Shown here piece after piece: positions 8,361 to 16,973 of a stretch of DNA of 54,561 nucleotides. Location of the stretch: contig JAJYUH010000004.1 of NCBI GenBank assembly GCA_021792635.1, positions 1 through 54,561 of the forward strand. The letters are read 5' to 3'. How positions within the stretch are numbered: the first letter of the stretch is position 1; each line of letters begins with the position of its first letter. Both the position numbers and the translations under genes were made by a program. The stretch is from Natronospirales bacterium. GTDB lineage: Bacteria > Pseudomonadota > Gammaproteobacteria > Natronospirales > REEB76. The notes under the pieces are model-generated. The model was given only the letters and a program-made list of their open reading frames with translations. It did no database searches and had not been told where the DNA came from.

Positions 8361-9593
8361 ATGAAGACATTCAACCTCCCGGATCTGGGCGAAGGCCTGC
8401 AGGAAGCCGAGATCGTCAATTGGCATGTGAAGGAAGGCGACATCGTGAAGCTGGACCAGCCCATCGTGTCGGTGGAGACCGCCAAGGCGGTGGTGGACGT
8501 GCCCTCGCCGTGGGCCGGGAAAATTCTCAAGTTGCACGGCCAGGCCGGCGACATCATTCCCACCCACGCACCACTGGTGGAATTTGATCTTGATGGCGCA
8601 GCACCGGCCAAACCGGTTGCAACCCGGCCCGCCGAGGCCAAACGCGAAGTGGTGGCCGAGGACAGCGGCACGGTGGTGGGCAGCATGCCCACCGGCGATG
8701 ATGTGGTGGCGGAAACCGCCATTATCCGCAAGAAACAAAACCAGGGTCCGGTGCACGTAAAGGCCCTGCCCTCGGTGCGCATTTTGGCGAAGCAGCTCAG
8801 CGTGGATCTCACGAACTGCGAGGCCAGCGGCAAAAACGGCACCGTCACCGCCGATGACGTGCGTCGTCTTGCCGGCGTCGGAGGTACAACCGCAGCCCAT
8901 GCACCAGCACCGGCCGCGCATTGGGACGCACCGCCGCCGCGTGCCGACATCAACTACGGCGTGGCGGAGCCGCTGCGCGGGCCGCGCCGCGCCATGCACG
9001 CCAGCATGACGCGCGCACGCAATGAAGTCATGGAGTGCACGCTGTTCGACGATGCCGACATCCACAACTGGCTGCCGGGCCAGGACGTCAGCGTGCGCAT
9101 TATCCGCGCCATCGTCACCGGCTGCCGCGCCGAACCGGAACTCAACGCCTGGTATGACGGCGAGAAACTGCTGCGCACCCTCCACGAGCGCGTGGATCTG
9201 GCCATGGCGGTGGATACTCCGGACGGACTCATCGTGCCGGTGCTGCGCGACGTGGGCCGCAAAAACGCCCAGCAGTTACGCACCGATCTCAACCGCATCA
9301 AGGAAGCCACCCGCAATCGCAGTGTGGCACCGGCAGACATGCAAGACGCGACCATCACGCTCTCCAACTTCGGCATGATGGCGGGCCGCTATGCCACCCC
9401 GGTGGTGGTACCTCCACAGGTGGCCATCCTCGGCACCGGCGGCCTGCGTCACGACGTGGTACCCGTCATGGGCGGCATTGAGGTGCACAAGCGCATCCCC
9501 CTGTCCATCACCTTCGACCATCGCTGCATCACCGGCGGCACCGCCTGCCGCTGGCTGGCGGCGGTTATCGCCGACCTGCAGAAAGCCCAATAG
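8361..9593 (+). CDS. 2-oxo acid dehydrogenase E2 (dihydrolipoamide acyltransferase)
   Basis: Lipoate-bearing core acyltransferase of the complex, 410 residues. One N-terminal lipoyl domain carries the lipoyl lysine in ETAKAVVDVP (Lys42). A peripheral subunit-binding domain (about 132-170, VRILAKQLSVDL to TADDVRRLAG) follows an Ala/Pro linker, and then the trimer-forming catalytic domain. The C-terminal motif reads DHRCITGG (386-393). The His is present, but the Asp usual in the HxxxDG motif is Thr391. The protein ends 17 residues after the motif, at a normal distance. No E3 (lipoamide dehydrogenase) follows. Confidence 0.93.
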   Translation: MKTFNLPDLGEGLQEAEIVNWHVKEGDIVKLDQPIVSVETAKAVVDVPSPWAGKILKLHGQAGDIIPTHAPLVEFDLDGAAPAKPVATRPAEAKREVVAEDSGTVVGSMPTGDDVVAETAIIRKKQNQGPVHVKALPSVRILAKQLSVDLTNCEASGKNGTVTADDVRRLAGVGGTTAAHAPAPAAHWDAPPPRADINYGVAEPLRGPRRAMHASMTRARNEVMECTLFDDADIHNWLPGQDVSVRIIRAIVTGCRAEPELNAWYDGEKLLRTLHERVDLAMAVDTPDGLIVPVLRDVGRKNAQQLRTDLNRIKEATRNRSVAPADMQDATITLSNFGMMAGRYATPVVVPPQVAILGTGGLRHDVVPVMGGIEVHKRIPLSITFDHRCITGGTACRWLAAVIADLQKAQ

Positions 9594-9728
9594 CCCGTTT
9601 CGGCACGATCTGCTCCATGAAACGGCAACTCAGGCTGTCGTTTCGTTTGCGGCGCCTGTTCCGGTGAAGCAGGCGCAGGTGAAAAAGCGTTAAAATACGC
9701 GCAATCAACTTACACCTTCCGCAGGGCC

Positions 9729-12700
9729 ATGGCCGCCATGCCGCAACACAAATCCAACCCCAAAAACAGGCATCTCGACAAAGTTATCACGCTCGCCAAG
9801 AAACAAGACACTTCTCCCATCTTTGAAAAGTTCATCCGGCAGTACTACGACGACATCGCCGAGGAAGACCTGCTGGAACATACGCCACAGAACCTTTACG
9901 GCGCCGCGCGCAGCCACTGGAAATTCGGTCTGGAACGACCCGCCGGTGAGATCAAGGTGCGCGTATTCAACCCCGATGCCAGGAAGGATGGCTGGAAGAG
10001 CCCGCATACCATCATCGAGATGGTGAACGGCGACATGCCGTTCCTGGTAGATTCCACCATCATGACGCTGACCCGCAACGGTATCGGCGTGCATCTTACC
10101 GTACACCCTATCCTGTACCTTGCACGCGATCAGCAGGGTGTCATCACACGCCTGGATGCAGCGGATGAACAGCATCAAACCGGCTTGGTGGAATCCTGGA
10201 TGCATATCGAAGTGGACCATCAGAGCGATGCCGGATTACTGGAGAAACTGGCAGGTGAGCTGCAGTCTGCCATGCGCGATGTACGCGCCACGGTGAATGA
10301 CTGGCACACGATGCGCGACAAGGTGGGCGACGTCTGCACGGCCGTGGACAGGTATCGCGCCTTTCTCGGTGAAGCGGTAGTAAATGAGGGGCAGCGTTTC
10401 CTCGAGTGGCTGGCCAACAACCATTTTGCTTTCCTGGGTTTCCGCGAATACGACCTGGTGGAAGAAAAAGGCGAGGATGTACTCAAAATCGTGGCCGATT
10501 CCGGTCTCGGTATCCTGCGTGACACGCACGCGAAAGTCTCTTCCAGTTTCCTGGTGCTGCCTCGGGATGTGCGCAAGCGCGCTCATACCCGGGAATTCAT
10601 GATCATCACCAAGGCCAATTCCGTCGCCACTGTGCATCGCCCGGGCTATCTCGACTATGTGGGCGTAAAACGCTACAACCAGGAGGGCAATGTCAACGGC
10701 GAATGGCGTTTCCTCGGCCTGTTCACCTCCACCGCCTACAGCCGCAGCCCGCGCGAGATTCCGGTACTGCGGGAGAAAGTGGCGGAAGTCATGCGCCGCT
10801 CGGAACTGCCCTCCAACAGCCACGACCTCAAAGCGTTGCTGCACATCCTGGAAACCTTCCCGCGCGACGAGCTGTTTCAGAGCACCACCGATGAGTTGTT
10901 TGAAGCCGCCATAGGCGTGGTACAACTGCAGGAACGCCAGCGTGTCAAGCTCTTCGTGCGACGCGACAGCTTCGGCCGCTTCTTCTCCTGCCTGGTGTAC
11001 CTGCCGCGGGATCGCTACAACAGCCAGGTACGCGCCAAAACCCAGAAGATTCTGTTCGATGCGCTCAATGGAATAAGCGCGGAACACGATGTACATCTGT
11101 CCGAATCGGCGCTGGCGCGCATCCACATCATTGTACGTACCACACCCTGGAAGCTGCCCAGGTACGACCATGCCGCCCTGGAACAGGAGATCACCCGGGC
11201 AGTGCGTTCCTGGCAGGATGACCTCCGCGAGGCGCTGATTGAGAAATTCGGCGAGGAGCGCGGTCTCAAGCTGTTCGACCGTTATGGCAACCAGTTCCCG
11301 GCCGCCTATCAGGATGAAATCAAGGCCAAAGCGGCGGTCTTCGATATCGAGCAGATTGATGCGCTCAACGGCGACGAAAGTCTGCGCATCACGCTGTACA
11401 AACCCAAAAGCGCGCCCAGCGGATACCTGCGCTTCAAAACCTTTCACCGCGAGCAACCCATACCCATTTCCGACGCGCTGCCGATGTTGGAAAACATGGG
11501 GGTACGGGTCATCAGCGAACGCCCTTACGAACTGGCTCTGCCGGACGAAAGCATCATCTGGGTGCAGGATTTTGAGCTGATTCACTCGGGTGAACTGGGC
11601 GTGGACGATGTCAAGGAAAACTTTCAGGAACAGTTCGCACGCGTGTGGCGCGGCGAGGCTGAGAATGACGGCTTCAATCGCCTGGTGCTTTCCGCCGGCC
11701 TCAACTGGCGGCAGGCCATGTTGTTACGCGCCTACTGCAAGTACCTGCTGCAGACCAGCCTGTCCTTCAGTCCGGCCTACATGGAACGCAGCCTCACCGG
11801 CAATCCGCAGATCGCAACGCTGCTGGTGAAATACTTCGAGGCGCGTCATGACCCGAAAGGTTCCAAGGAGCGCGATGCACTGACCGCGCGTTACACGGCG
11901 GAGATGGACAAGGCCCTGGAATCAGTCTCCAGCCTCGATGAGGATCGCATTCTCAGGAGCTTCCTGAATGCGGTGCGCGCCACGCTGCGCACGAATTATT
12001 TCCAGACGATCGGACGGGGGGAACACAAAGCCTACCTGTCGTTCAAATTCGACCCGTCCCAATTGCCGGAACTGCCATTGCCGCGTCCCATGTATGAAAT
12101 CTGGGTGTACTCGCCGCGCGTCGAGGCGGTACATTTGCGCGGCGGCAAGGTGGCACGCGGCGGCATACGCTGGTCTGACCGGCGCGAGGATTTCCGCACC
12201 GAGGTGCTGGGTCTGATGAAGGCGCAGCAGGTGAAGAATACGGTGATCGTGCCGGTGGGTTCCAAGGGTGGCTTTTATGTGAAACAGCCGCCGCGCAGCG
12301 AGAACCGCGAGGAGCTCATGCAGGAAGTGGTGGATTGCTACCAGACCTTCATGCGCGGATTGCTGGATCTCACCGATAATATCCGTGACGGTAAGATCGT
12401 CCCGCCTGCGCAGGTGGTACGCCACGATGATGATGATCCGTATCTGGTAGTGGCCGCGGACAAGGGTACGGCCACGTTCTCCGACATCGCCAACGGCATT
12501 TCCCGGGAATACAGTTTCTGGCTGGGTGATGCCTTCGCCTCCGGCGGCTCCGCCGGCTACGATCACAAGAAGATGGGCATCACCGCCAAGGGTGCGTGGG
12601 AATCCGTCAAACGCCATTTCCGCGAGATGGGCATCGATACCCAGACCACGGATTTCACCGTGGCGGGTATTGGTGACCTGTCCGGTGACGTGTTCGGTAA

Positions 12701-14561
12701 CGGCATGCTGTTGTCGCGTCATATCCGGCTGATCGCCGCCTTTGACCATCGGCACATCTTTCTGGATCCGAATCCCGATGTGGAAACAAGTTTCAAGGAG
12801 CGTGAGCGGTTGTTCGCCCTGCCGCGTTCCAGTTGGGCGGATTACAACACGACGCTGATTTCACCGGGTGGCGGGGTGTTCCCGCGCTCCGCCAAACTCA
12901 TCAAAATCAGCGCTGAGGTTCGTCAGGCACTCGCCATTGATGCCCATCAACTCGCACCCCAGGAACTGATGCGCGCCATACTCAAGGCGCCGGTGGACCT
13001 GTTCTGGAACGGCGGCATCGGCACCTACGTAAAATCCAGTCGTGAAAGCAACAACGAGGTGGGCGACCGCAGCAATGACGCGCTACGCGTCAATGGCCGC
13101 GACCTGCGTTGCAAGGTGGTGGGTGAAGGCGGCAACCTGGGTTTCACCCAACTGGGCCGCGTGGAGTACGCGCTCAATGGCGGCCGGCTCAACACCGATT
13201 TCATTGATAACTCCGCGGGCGTGGACACTTCCGACCATGAGGTCAACATCAAGATTCTTCTCAACATGGCCGTCAGCGAAGAGCGCCTCACGGAAGCGCG
13301 GCGCAATGTACAGTTGGCGGAGATGACCGATGAGGTAGGTACGCTGGTGCTGCGCGACAATTACATGCAGGCCCAGGCCCTGTCCATCGCCGAATCCCAG
13401 GCACGGGCACGCATCAATGAGCATGCCTACATGATGCGCACGCTGGAACGCAGCGGCCTGCTCAATCGCGCCATCGAGTTCCTGCCATCCGATGACGAAC
13501 TCAAGGAGCGTCGCACCGCCAACCGTGGCCTGACGCGGCCCGAACTGTCCGTGCTGCTGGCCTACAGCAAGATCGCCATCTACAACGCGCTGCTGGCTTC
13601 AGACGTGGCCGAAGATCCTTATCTGGCCAACGAGCTGGAAAATTACTTCCCCACCCCGCTGCGCAAGAAGTACCACGAGTTCATGCCCGGGCACCGGTTG
13701 CGCCGCGAAATCATTGCCACGGCCATCACCAACAGCATGGTGAACCGCATGGGCCCCACATTTGCACACCGTACACAGGAAGAAAGCGGCGCGGATGCCT
13801 CGGCAGTGGCGCGTGCTTACACCATCGCCCGCGAGAGTTTCGACATGGTGAGCACCTGGTCGGCGATTGAGGCTCTGGATAACAAGGTTCCAGCCAGCGT
13901 GCAGCTATCCATGGCGGTACAGGCGTCGCGTTTGCTGAGGCACGCTACCCGCTGGCTGCTGGACCATCTGCCCGGCCGGCTCGACATCGCCGCCACGGTA
14001 CCAGCGTATCGCCCGGGGATCGAAACCCTCATCACGCACATGACCGCGGTGCTGAGCGAAAGCCAGCTGCAAACCTACCACGGCATGATGCAGCAATATA
14101 GCGATGTGGGTGTACCGGAAACGCTCACCCGGCGCATCGCCGCACTGTCGCCTCTGTATGCCGCTCTGGATATGGTGGACGTGGCCCAAGAGACCAAACT
14201 CCCGGTGGACGTGGTGGCGCGCATTTACTTCCACATCGGCAGGGAACTGGATATAGACTGGCTGCGCGGCCAGATCGAAACGCTCGCCGTCGAAGGTCAT
14301 TGGCAGGCGGTGGCGCGCGCCACGCTGCGTGAGGACCTTTATACCCAGCAACGCCGGCTCACGGCCCAGGCGCTTGCCAAAAGCGACGATGCGCATGCCG
14401 CCATGCCGCACCTGAATGCCTGGCTCTCCGAACACGCCTCGCGCATCCAGCATGTGCAGCGGTTACTGGGTGAAATGAAAACTGCGAACATTGCCGATTT
14501 CCCCAGCCTGTCGGTCGCCATGCAGGAAGTCCGCAAACTTGCGCGTATCGGCGCTGGCTGA
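9729..14561 (+). CDS. gdhB: NAD-specific glutamate dehydrogenase, giant (GDH-180) type
   Basis: Oxidatively deaminates glutamate to 2-oxoglutarate and ammonium with NAD+, mainly in the catabolic direction. It is 1610 residues, the usual size of the bacterial large GDH class. A long N-terminal regulatory region with ACT-like segments precedes the catalytic core around residues 780-1200. There, ARGGIRWSDRREDFRTEVLG and VPVGSKGGFYVK are the conserved glutamate/nucleotide-site motifs, and GIGDLSGDVFGNGML belongs to the dinucleotide fold. A helical C-terminal domain follows. It starts 135 bp after E2; a TAAAAT at 9691-9696 could be a -10. A second ATG at 9738 is possible. It fits a cell living on amino acids. 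Confidence 0.95.
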   Translation: MAAMPQHKSNPKNRHLDKVITLAKKQDTSPIFEKFIRQYYDDIAEEDLLEHTPQNLYGAARSHWKFGLERPAGEIKVRVFNPDARKDGWKSPHTIIEMVNGDMPFLVDSTIMTLTRNGIGVHLTVHPILYLARDQQGVITRLDAADEQHQTGLVESWMHIEVDHQSDAGLLEKLAGELQSAMRDVRATVNDWHTMRDKVGDVCTAVDRYRAFLGEAVVNEGQRFLEWLANNHFAFLGFREYDLVEEKGEDVLKIVADSGLGILRDTHAKVSSSFLVLPRDVRKRAHTREFMIITKANSVATVHRPGYLDYVGVKRYNQEGNVNGEWRFLGLFTSTAYSRSPREIPVLREKVAEVMRRSELPSNSHDLKALLHILETFPRDELFQSTTDELFEAAIGVVQLQERQRVKLFVRRDSFGRFFSCLVYLPRDRYNSQVRAKTQKILFDALNGISAEHDVHLSESALARIHIIVRTTPWKLPRYDHAALEQEITRAVRSWQDDLREALIEKFGEERGLKLFDRYGNQFPAAYQDEIKAKAAVFDIEQIDALNGDESLRITLYKPKSAPSGYLRFKTFHREQPIPISDALPMLENMGVRVISERPYELALPDESIIWVQDFELIHSGELGVDDVKENFQEQFARVWRGEAENDGFNRLVLSAGLNWRQAMLLRAYCKYLLQTSLSFSPAYMERSLTGNPQIATLLVKYFEARHDPKGSKERDALTARYTAEMDKALESVSSLDEDRILRSFLNAVRATLRTNYFQTIGRGEHKAYLSFKFDPSQLPELPLPRPMYEIWVYSPRVEAVHLRGGKVARGGIRWSDRREDFRTEVLGLMKAQQVKNTVIVPVGSKGGFYVKQPPRSENREELMQEVVDCYQTFMRGLLDLTDNIRDGKIVPPAQVVRHDDDDPYLVVAADKGTATFSDIANGISREYSFWLGDAFASGGSAGYDHKKMGITAKGAWESVKRHFREMGIDTQTTDFTVAGIGDLSGDVFGNGMLLSRHIRLIAAFDHRHIFLDPNPDVETSFKERERLFALPRSSWADYNTTLISPGGGVFPRSAKLIKISAEVRQALAIDAHQLAPQELMRAILKAPVDLFWNGGIGTYVKSSRESNNEVGDRSNDALRVNGRDLRCKVVGEGGNLGFTQLGRVEYALNGGRLNTDFIDNSAGVDTSDHEVNIKILLNMAVSEERLTEARRNVQLAEMTDEVGTLVLRDNYMQAQALSIAESQARARINEHAYMMRTLERSGLLNRAIEFLPSDDELKERRTANRGLTRPELSVLLAYSKIAIYNALLASDVAEDPYLANELENYFPTPLRKKYHEFMPGHRLRREIIATAITNSMVNRMGPTFAHRTQEESGADASAVARAYTIARESFDMVSTWSAIEALDNKVPASVQLSMAVQASRLLRHATRWLLDHLPGRLDIAATVPAYRPGIETLITHMTAVLSESQLQTYHGMMQQYSDVGVPETLTRRIAALSPLYAALDMVDVAQETKLPVDVVARIYFHIGRELDIDWLRGQIETLAVEGHWQAVARATLREDLYTQQRRLTAQALAKSDDAHAAMPHLNAWLSEHASRIQHVQRLLGEMKTANIADFPSLSVAMQEVRKLARIGAG

Positions 14562-14581
14562 CGCGCAAGCCAAACGTCGCA

Positions 14582-15895
14582 TTGTCCGGCCCAGACGCAA
14601 TGGAAGCTCCCGCAAATACCGCCGCCTACAAGCAGATGCTGCATGCGCTCTCGGACCGCATCGTCGTGGCGCAGAAACCCATTCGCATCCTCGATCACAT
14701 CAAATGGGATAACGGTATCCAGGAAGAGTTCTTCAGGAACGGCGCCCGAGAATTGCCGGGAATTGACCGTACCTATTATGCGAGCCGCCCGCTGGGTTTT
14801 GACGCCGCCGGCAAATGCCGGGAGTTCCAGACGATCGAGCGCGATATCGCCCGCGAGCTCGGCCAGTACAACCCGCTGGGCACCATCATGCGGCGCATGT
14901 GCCGGGAATATATCCAGGTAGTGCGTATGCTGGAAGCCCGCGGTACGCCGGGCTTCGCCGCCATCTCCCGGGAACTCTATGGTTCCGCCGGCGATGCCTT
15001 CCACGAAGGCGGCCCCACGCTGGCCGATCTGGGCAAGTTGCTGGATGACGCCATTGCCAATATCGCCCAAAGCGACCTGTTGAAGCCCGCGGAAAAAACC
15101 ATCTCCGGCGAAGATGCGGTCAAAATACTGCGGGAACGCATCAATCTGGCCTTCAGGGAATCTGAAGGCACCATACGCGTGATCCTCTCGGACGGCATCC
15201 TGGCGGATGCGGCCGCCGGTGCCGACTACATCAAGATCCGCAAGGACGCGAAATTCAACGACCGCGACCTGCGCGTACTGGAGGTGCATGAGGGCTGGGT
15301 GCATCTCGGTACCACCTTCAATGGCAGTACCCAACCCGTATGCACATTCCTGAGCAAAGGTCCGCCTTCCTCCACCATCACCCAGGAGGGACTGGCGATC
15401 CTCATGGAGATCATCACCTTTACGTCCTATCCGAGCCGCCTCAAACGGCTTGCAAACCGCATCCGTGCGGTGCATATCGCCGAACAGGGCGGGAATTTTC
15501 TCGAGGTGTACCGCTTCTTTCTGGAACAGAACCTCGGCGAGGAGGAAAGTTTCGCCAATGCTTCACGCATTTTCCGCGGCAGCACGCCCACCGGCCAGCC
15601 CTTCACCAAGGATCTGTCCTACAACAAGGGTTTTATCATGATCTACAACTATATCCGCCTGGCGGTGCGCAAAGGCATGCTGAATCGCATCCCGCTCCTG
15701 TTCTGCGGCAAGACCACTCTGGAAGATGTACGCACGCTGGCGCAGTTTGTGGACGAGGGCATCATTGTGCCGCCACGCTTCCTGCCGCCGCAGCTCGCGG
15801 ACCTGAACGGTATCGCCGCGTGGATGTGCTATTCCAATTTCCTCAACAAACTCGATCTGGCGCAGATTCAGGATGACTACGCCGCCATCCTGTAA
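14582..15895 (+). CDS. QEGLA-motif (DUF1704/MATCAP-like) putative zinc metallopeptidase
   Basis: This belongs to the family once named for its QEGLA motif (flavohemoglobin expression-modulating QEGLA protein, DUF1704). HEGWVH at residues 236-241 is an HExxxH zinc motif, and QEGLA at 268-272 supplies a candidate third acidic ligand about 28 residues later. The same pair is the catalytic signature of the eukaryotic tubulin tyrosine carboxypeptidases of the MATCAP group. I infer a soluble zinc carboxypeptidase-like enzyme; the bacterial substrate is unknown to me. It lies 20 bp after gdhB and is probably co-transcribed. The TTG at 14582 and the ATG at 14600 are both possible starts, with no clear ribosome binding site. 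No signal peptide. Confidence 0.85.
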   Translation: MSGPDAMEAPANTAAYKQMLHALSDRIVVAQKPIRILDHIKWDNGIQEEFFRNGARELPGIDRTYYASRPLGFDAAGKCREFQTIERDIARELGQYNPLGTIMRRMCREYIQVVRMLEARGTPGFAAISRELYGSAGDAFHEGGPTLADLGKLLDDAIANIAQSDLLKPAEKTISGEDAVKILRERINLAFRESEGTIRVILSDGILADAAAGADYIKIRKDAKFNDRDLRVLEVHEGWVHLGTTFNGSTQPVCTFLSKGPPSSTITQEGLAILMEIITFTSYPSRLKRLANRIRAVHIAEQGGNFLEVYRFFLEQNLGEEESFANASRIFRGSTPTGQPFTKDLSYNKGFIMIYNYIRLAVRKGMLNRIPLLFCGKTTLEDVRTLAQFVDEGIIVPPRFLPPQLADLNGIAAWMCYSNFLNKLDLAQIQDDYAAIL

Positions 15896-16143
15896 TCCCG
15901 CCATCCCCACGCTGGGACGGCATTGCTGCGAGTTCACCAATCAGGGGGCCGCGGGACCAGCATGGCATGACGCGGAAGGCGGCACGGGAAGCCCATCTGC
16001 GGTAAAGGCCGGCGACCTCGGGGCGCGGGGGGATCCGCCATCCCCCAATCATGGCGGGTGTCCGGAAACCGCCCCTGCAGCGGATCCAGCCGGCCCGCGG
16101 CCGCCCAGCTCCGGGAAAACAAGGCGGCCCCGTTGCCCGCCAT
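15896..16143. other. Intergenic stretch without recognisable gene
   Basis: About 250 bp of GC-rich sequence between the QEGLA gene and the promoter of the exported coiled-coil gene. Short open frames exist on both strands, but none has a start site, length or composition that I can support. I see no clear terminator for the gdhB unit. Confidence 0.5.
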
Positions 16144-16172
16144 TTGGCGATAGTGGAATATGCCCCTACAAT
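16144..16172 (+). promoter_or_regulatory. Sigma70-type promoter for the exported coiled-coil protein
   Basis: TTGGCG (16144-16149), a 17-bp spacer and TACAAT (16167-16172). This matches 4/6 and 5/6 of the sigma70 hexamers at the ideal spacing. The predicted start is near 16179, giving a leader of about 25 nt with AGAGG before the ATG at 16204. Confidence 0.7.
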
Positions 16173-16203
16173 TAGCCGCTCGACTTAATCCAAAGAGGTT
16201 CTC

Positions 16204-16890
16204 ATGAAGACTACATTGCGTTTCATCTCGATTTCTCTCGTACTCGGCCTGGCCGGCGCGCTCACCGCTGCCTGGGGCGCCGAGTCGGTCATCCATCTCA
16301 TCAGCCAGGGTGAGAGCATCCAGAACAAGGTGAGGTCCACCAAGGCCGCACTGGATGCCGCCACCCAATATAACAATTCACTGGCGACGCAGGGTAAAAA
16401 GATAACCGTGCAACAACAACAACTGCAGAGCGCCATTGCCGCCTACAAACAGCAGGTGGCGGATGTGAAAACGGAAACCGCCAAATACAAATCAACTTGC
16501 GAAGGCAAGCAGCTCAACCAGGAGCAATACAAATCCTGCAAGGCAATGAATGCGAAGATCAACACGGACATTGCCGCGGTGAACACGACATTACCGAAGC
16601 TGAACAAGCAGCAGGATGATCTCAATGCACGGGCTGTCAAATACAACCATGACATCCAGGCTGCGCCCGGGCAGGTACGTACTGCGGATGCCAATTATCG
16701 CAATGCCTTTTCCCTGCAGGAGAGCTGGCTGGATCAGGCGCGCAACTTGGTGGCCTCACCGGCATTCCAGCCCTACGCCAAAAAGGCCGGTTGCCCGAAC
16801 GTCATGCAACCACCCACAACCATGGTTGCATTACTCAAGATGAGCGATGAAATCCTGGTGTGTCTCAAGAAGGTGGTGGGCACAAATTGA
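16204..16890 (+). CDS. Exported coiled-coil protein of unknown function
   Basis: I do not recognise this 228-residue protein. Residues 1-25 form a clear signal peptide with likely cleavage after AAWG. The mature part is Gln/Lys/Ala-rich and predicted helical, with heptad-like patterns at about 40-95 and 105-150, suggesting a periplasmic coiled coil. Four cysteines remain after cleavage (99, 112, 197, 220), an even number that could form two disulfides. It is monocistronic: it has a good sigma70 promoter, a short leader with AGAGG, and a strong intrinsic terminator 28 bp after the stop. Such insulation suggests substantial, independent expression. Confidence 0.85.
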   Translation: MKTTLRFISISLVLGLAGALTAAWGAESVIHLISQGESIQNKVRSTKAALDAATQYNNSLATQGKKITVQQQQLQSAIAAYKQQVADVKTETAKYKSTCEGKQLNQEQYKSCKAMNAKINTDIAAVNTTLPKLNKQQDDLNARAVKYNHDIQAAPGQVRTADANYRNAFSLQESWLDQARNLVASPAFQPYAKKAGCPNVMQPPTTMVALLKMSDEILVCLKKVVGTN

Positions 16891-16918
16891 AATTCCCGGG
16901 TTTCGTTCCTGCCCCATG

Positions 16919-16951
16919 CAAACGCCCGGTTCTCACCGGGCGTTTGCTTTT
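16919..16951 (+). terminator. Intrinsic terminator after the coiled-coil gene
   Basis: A near-perfect stem CAAACGCCCGG / CCGGGCGTTTG (16919-16929 with 16936-16946) closes a short loop and is followed by CTTTTG. It lies between two convergent genes. Only the plus-strand reading has a T-rich tail. Confidence 0.85.
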
Positions 16952-16973
16952 GTGCCGTCACTGCCGGGGCCGG

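Noticed and set aside
10236..11585. Minus-strand frame of about 450 codons opposite gdhB
   Set aside because: Antisense to a strongly conserved region of the glutamate dehydrogenase and without recognisable motifs.
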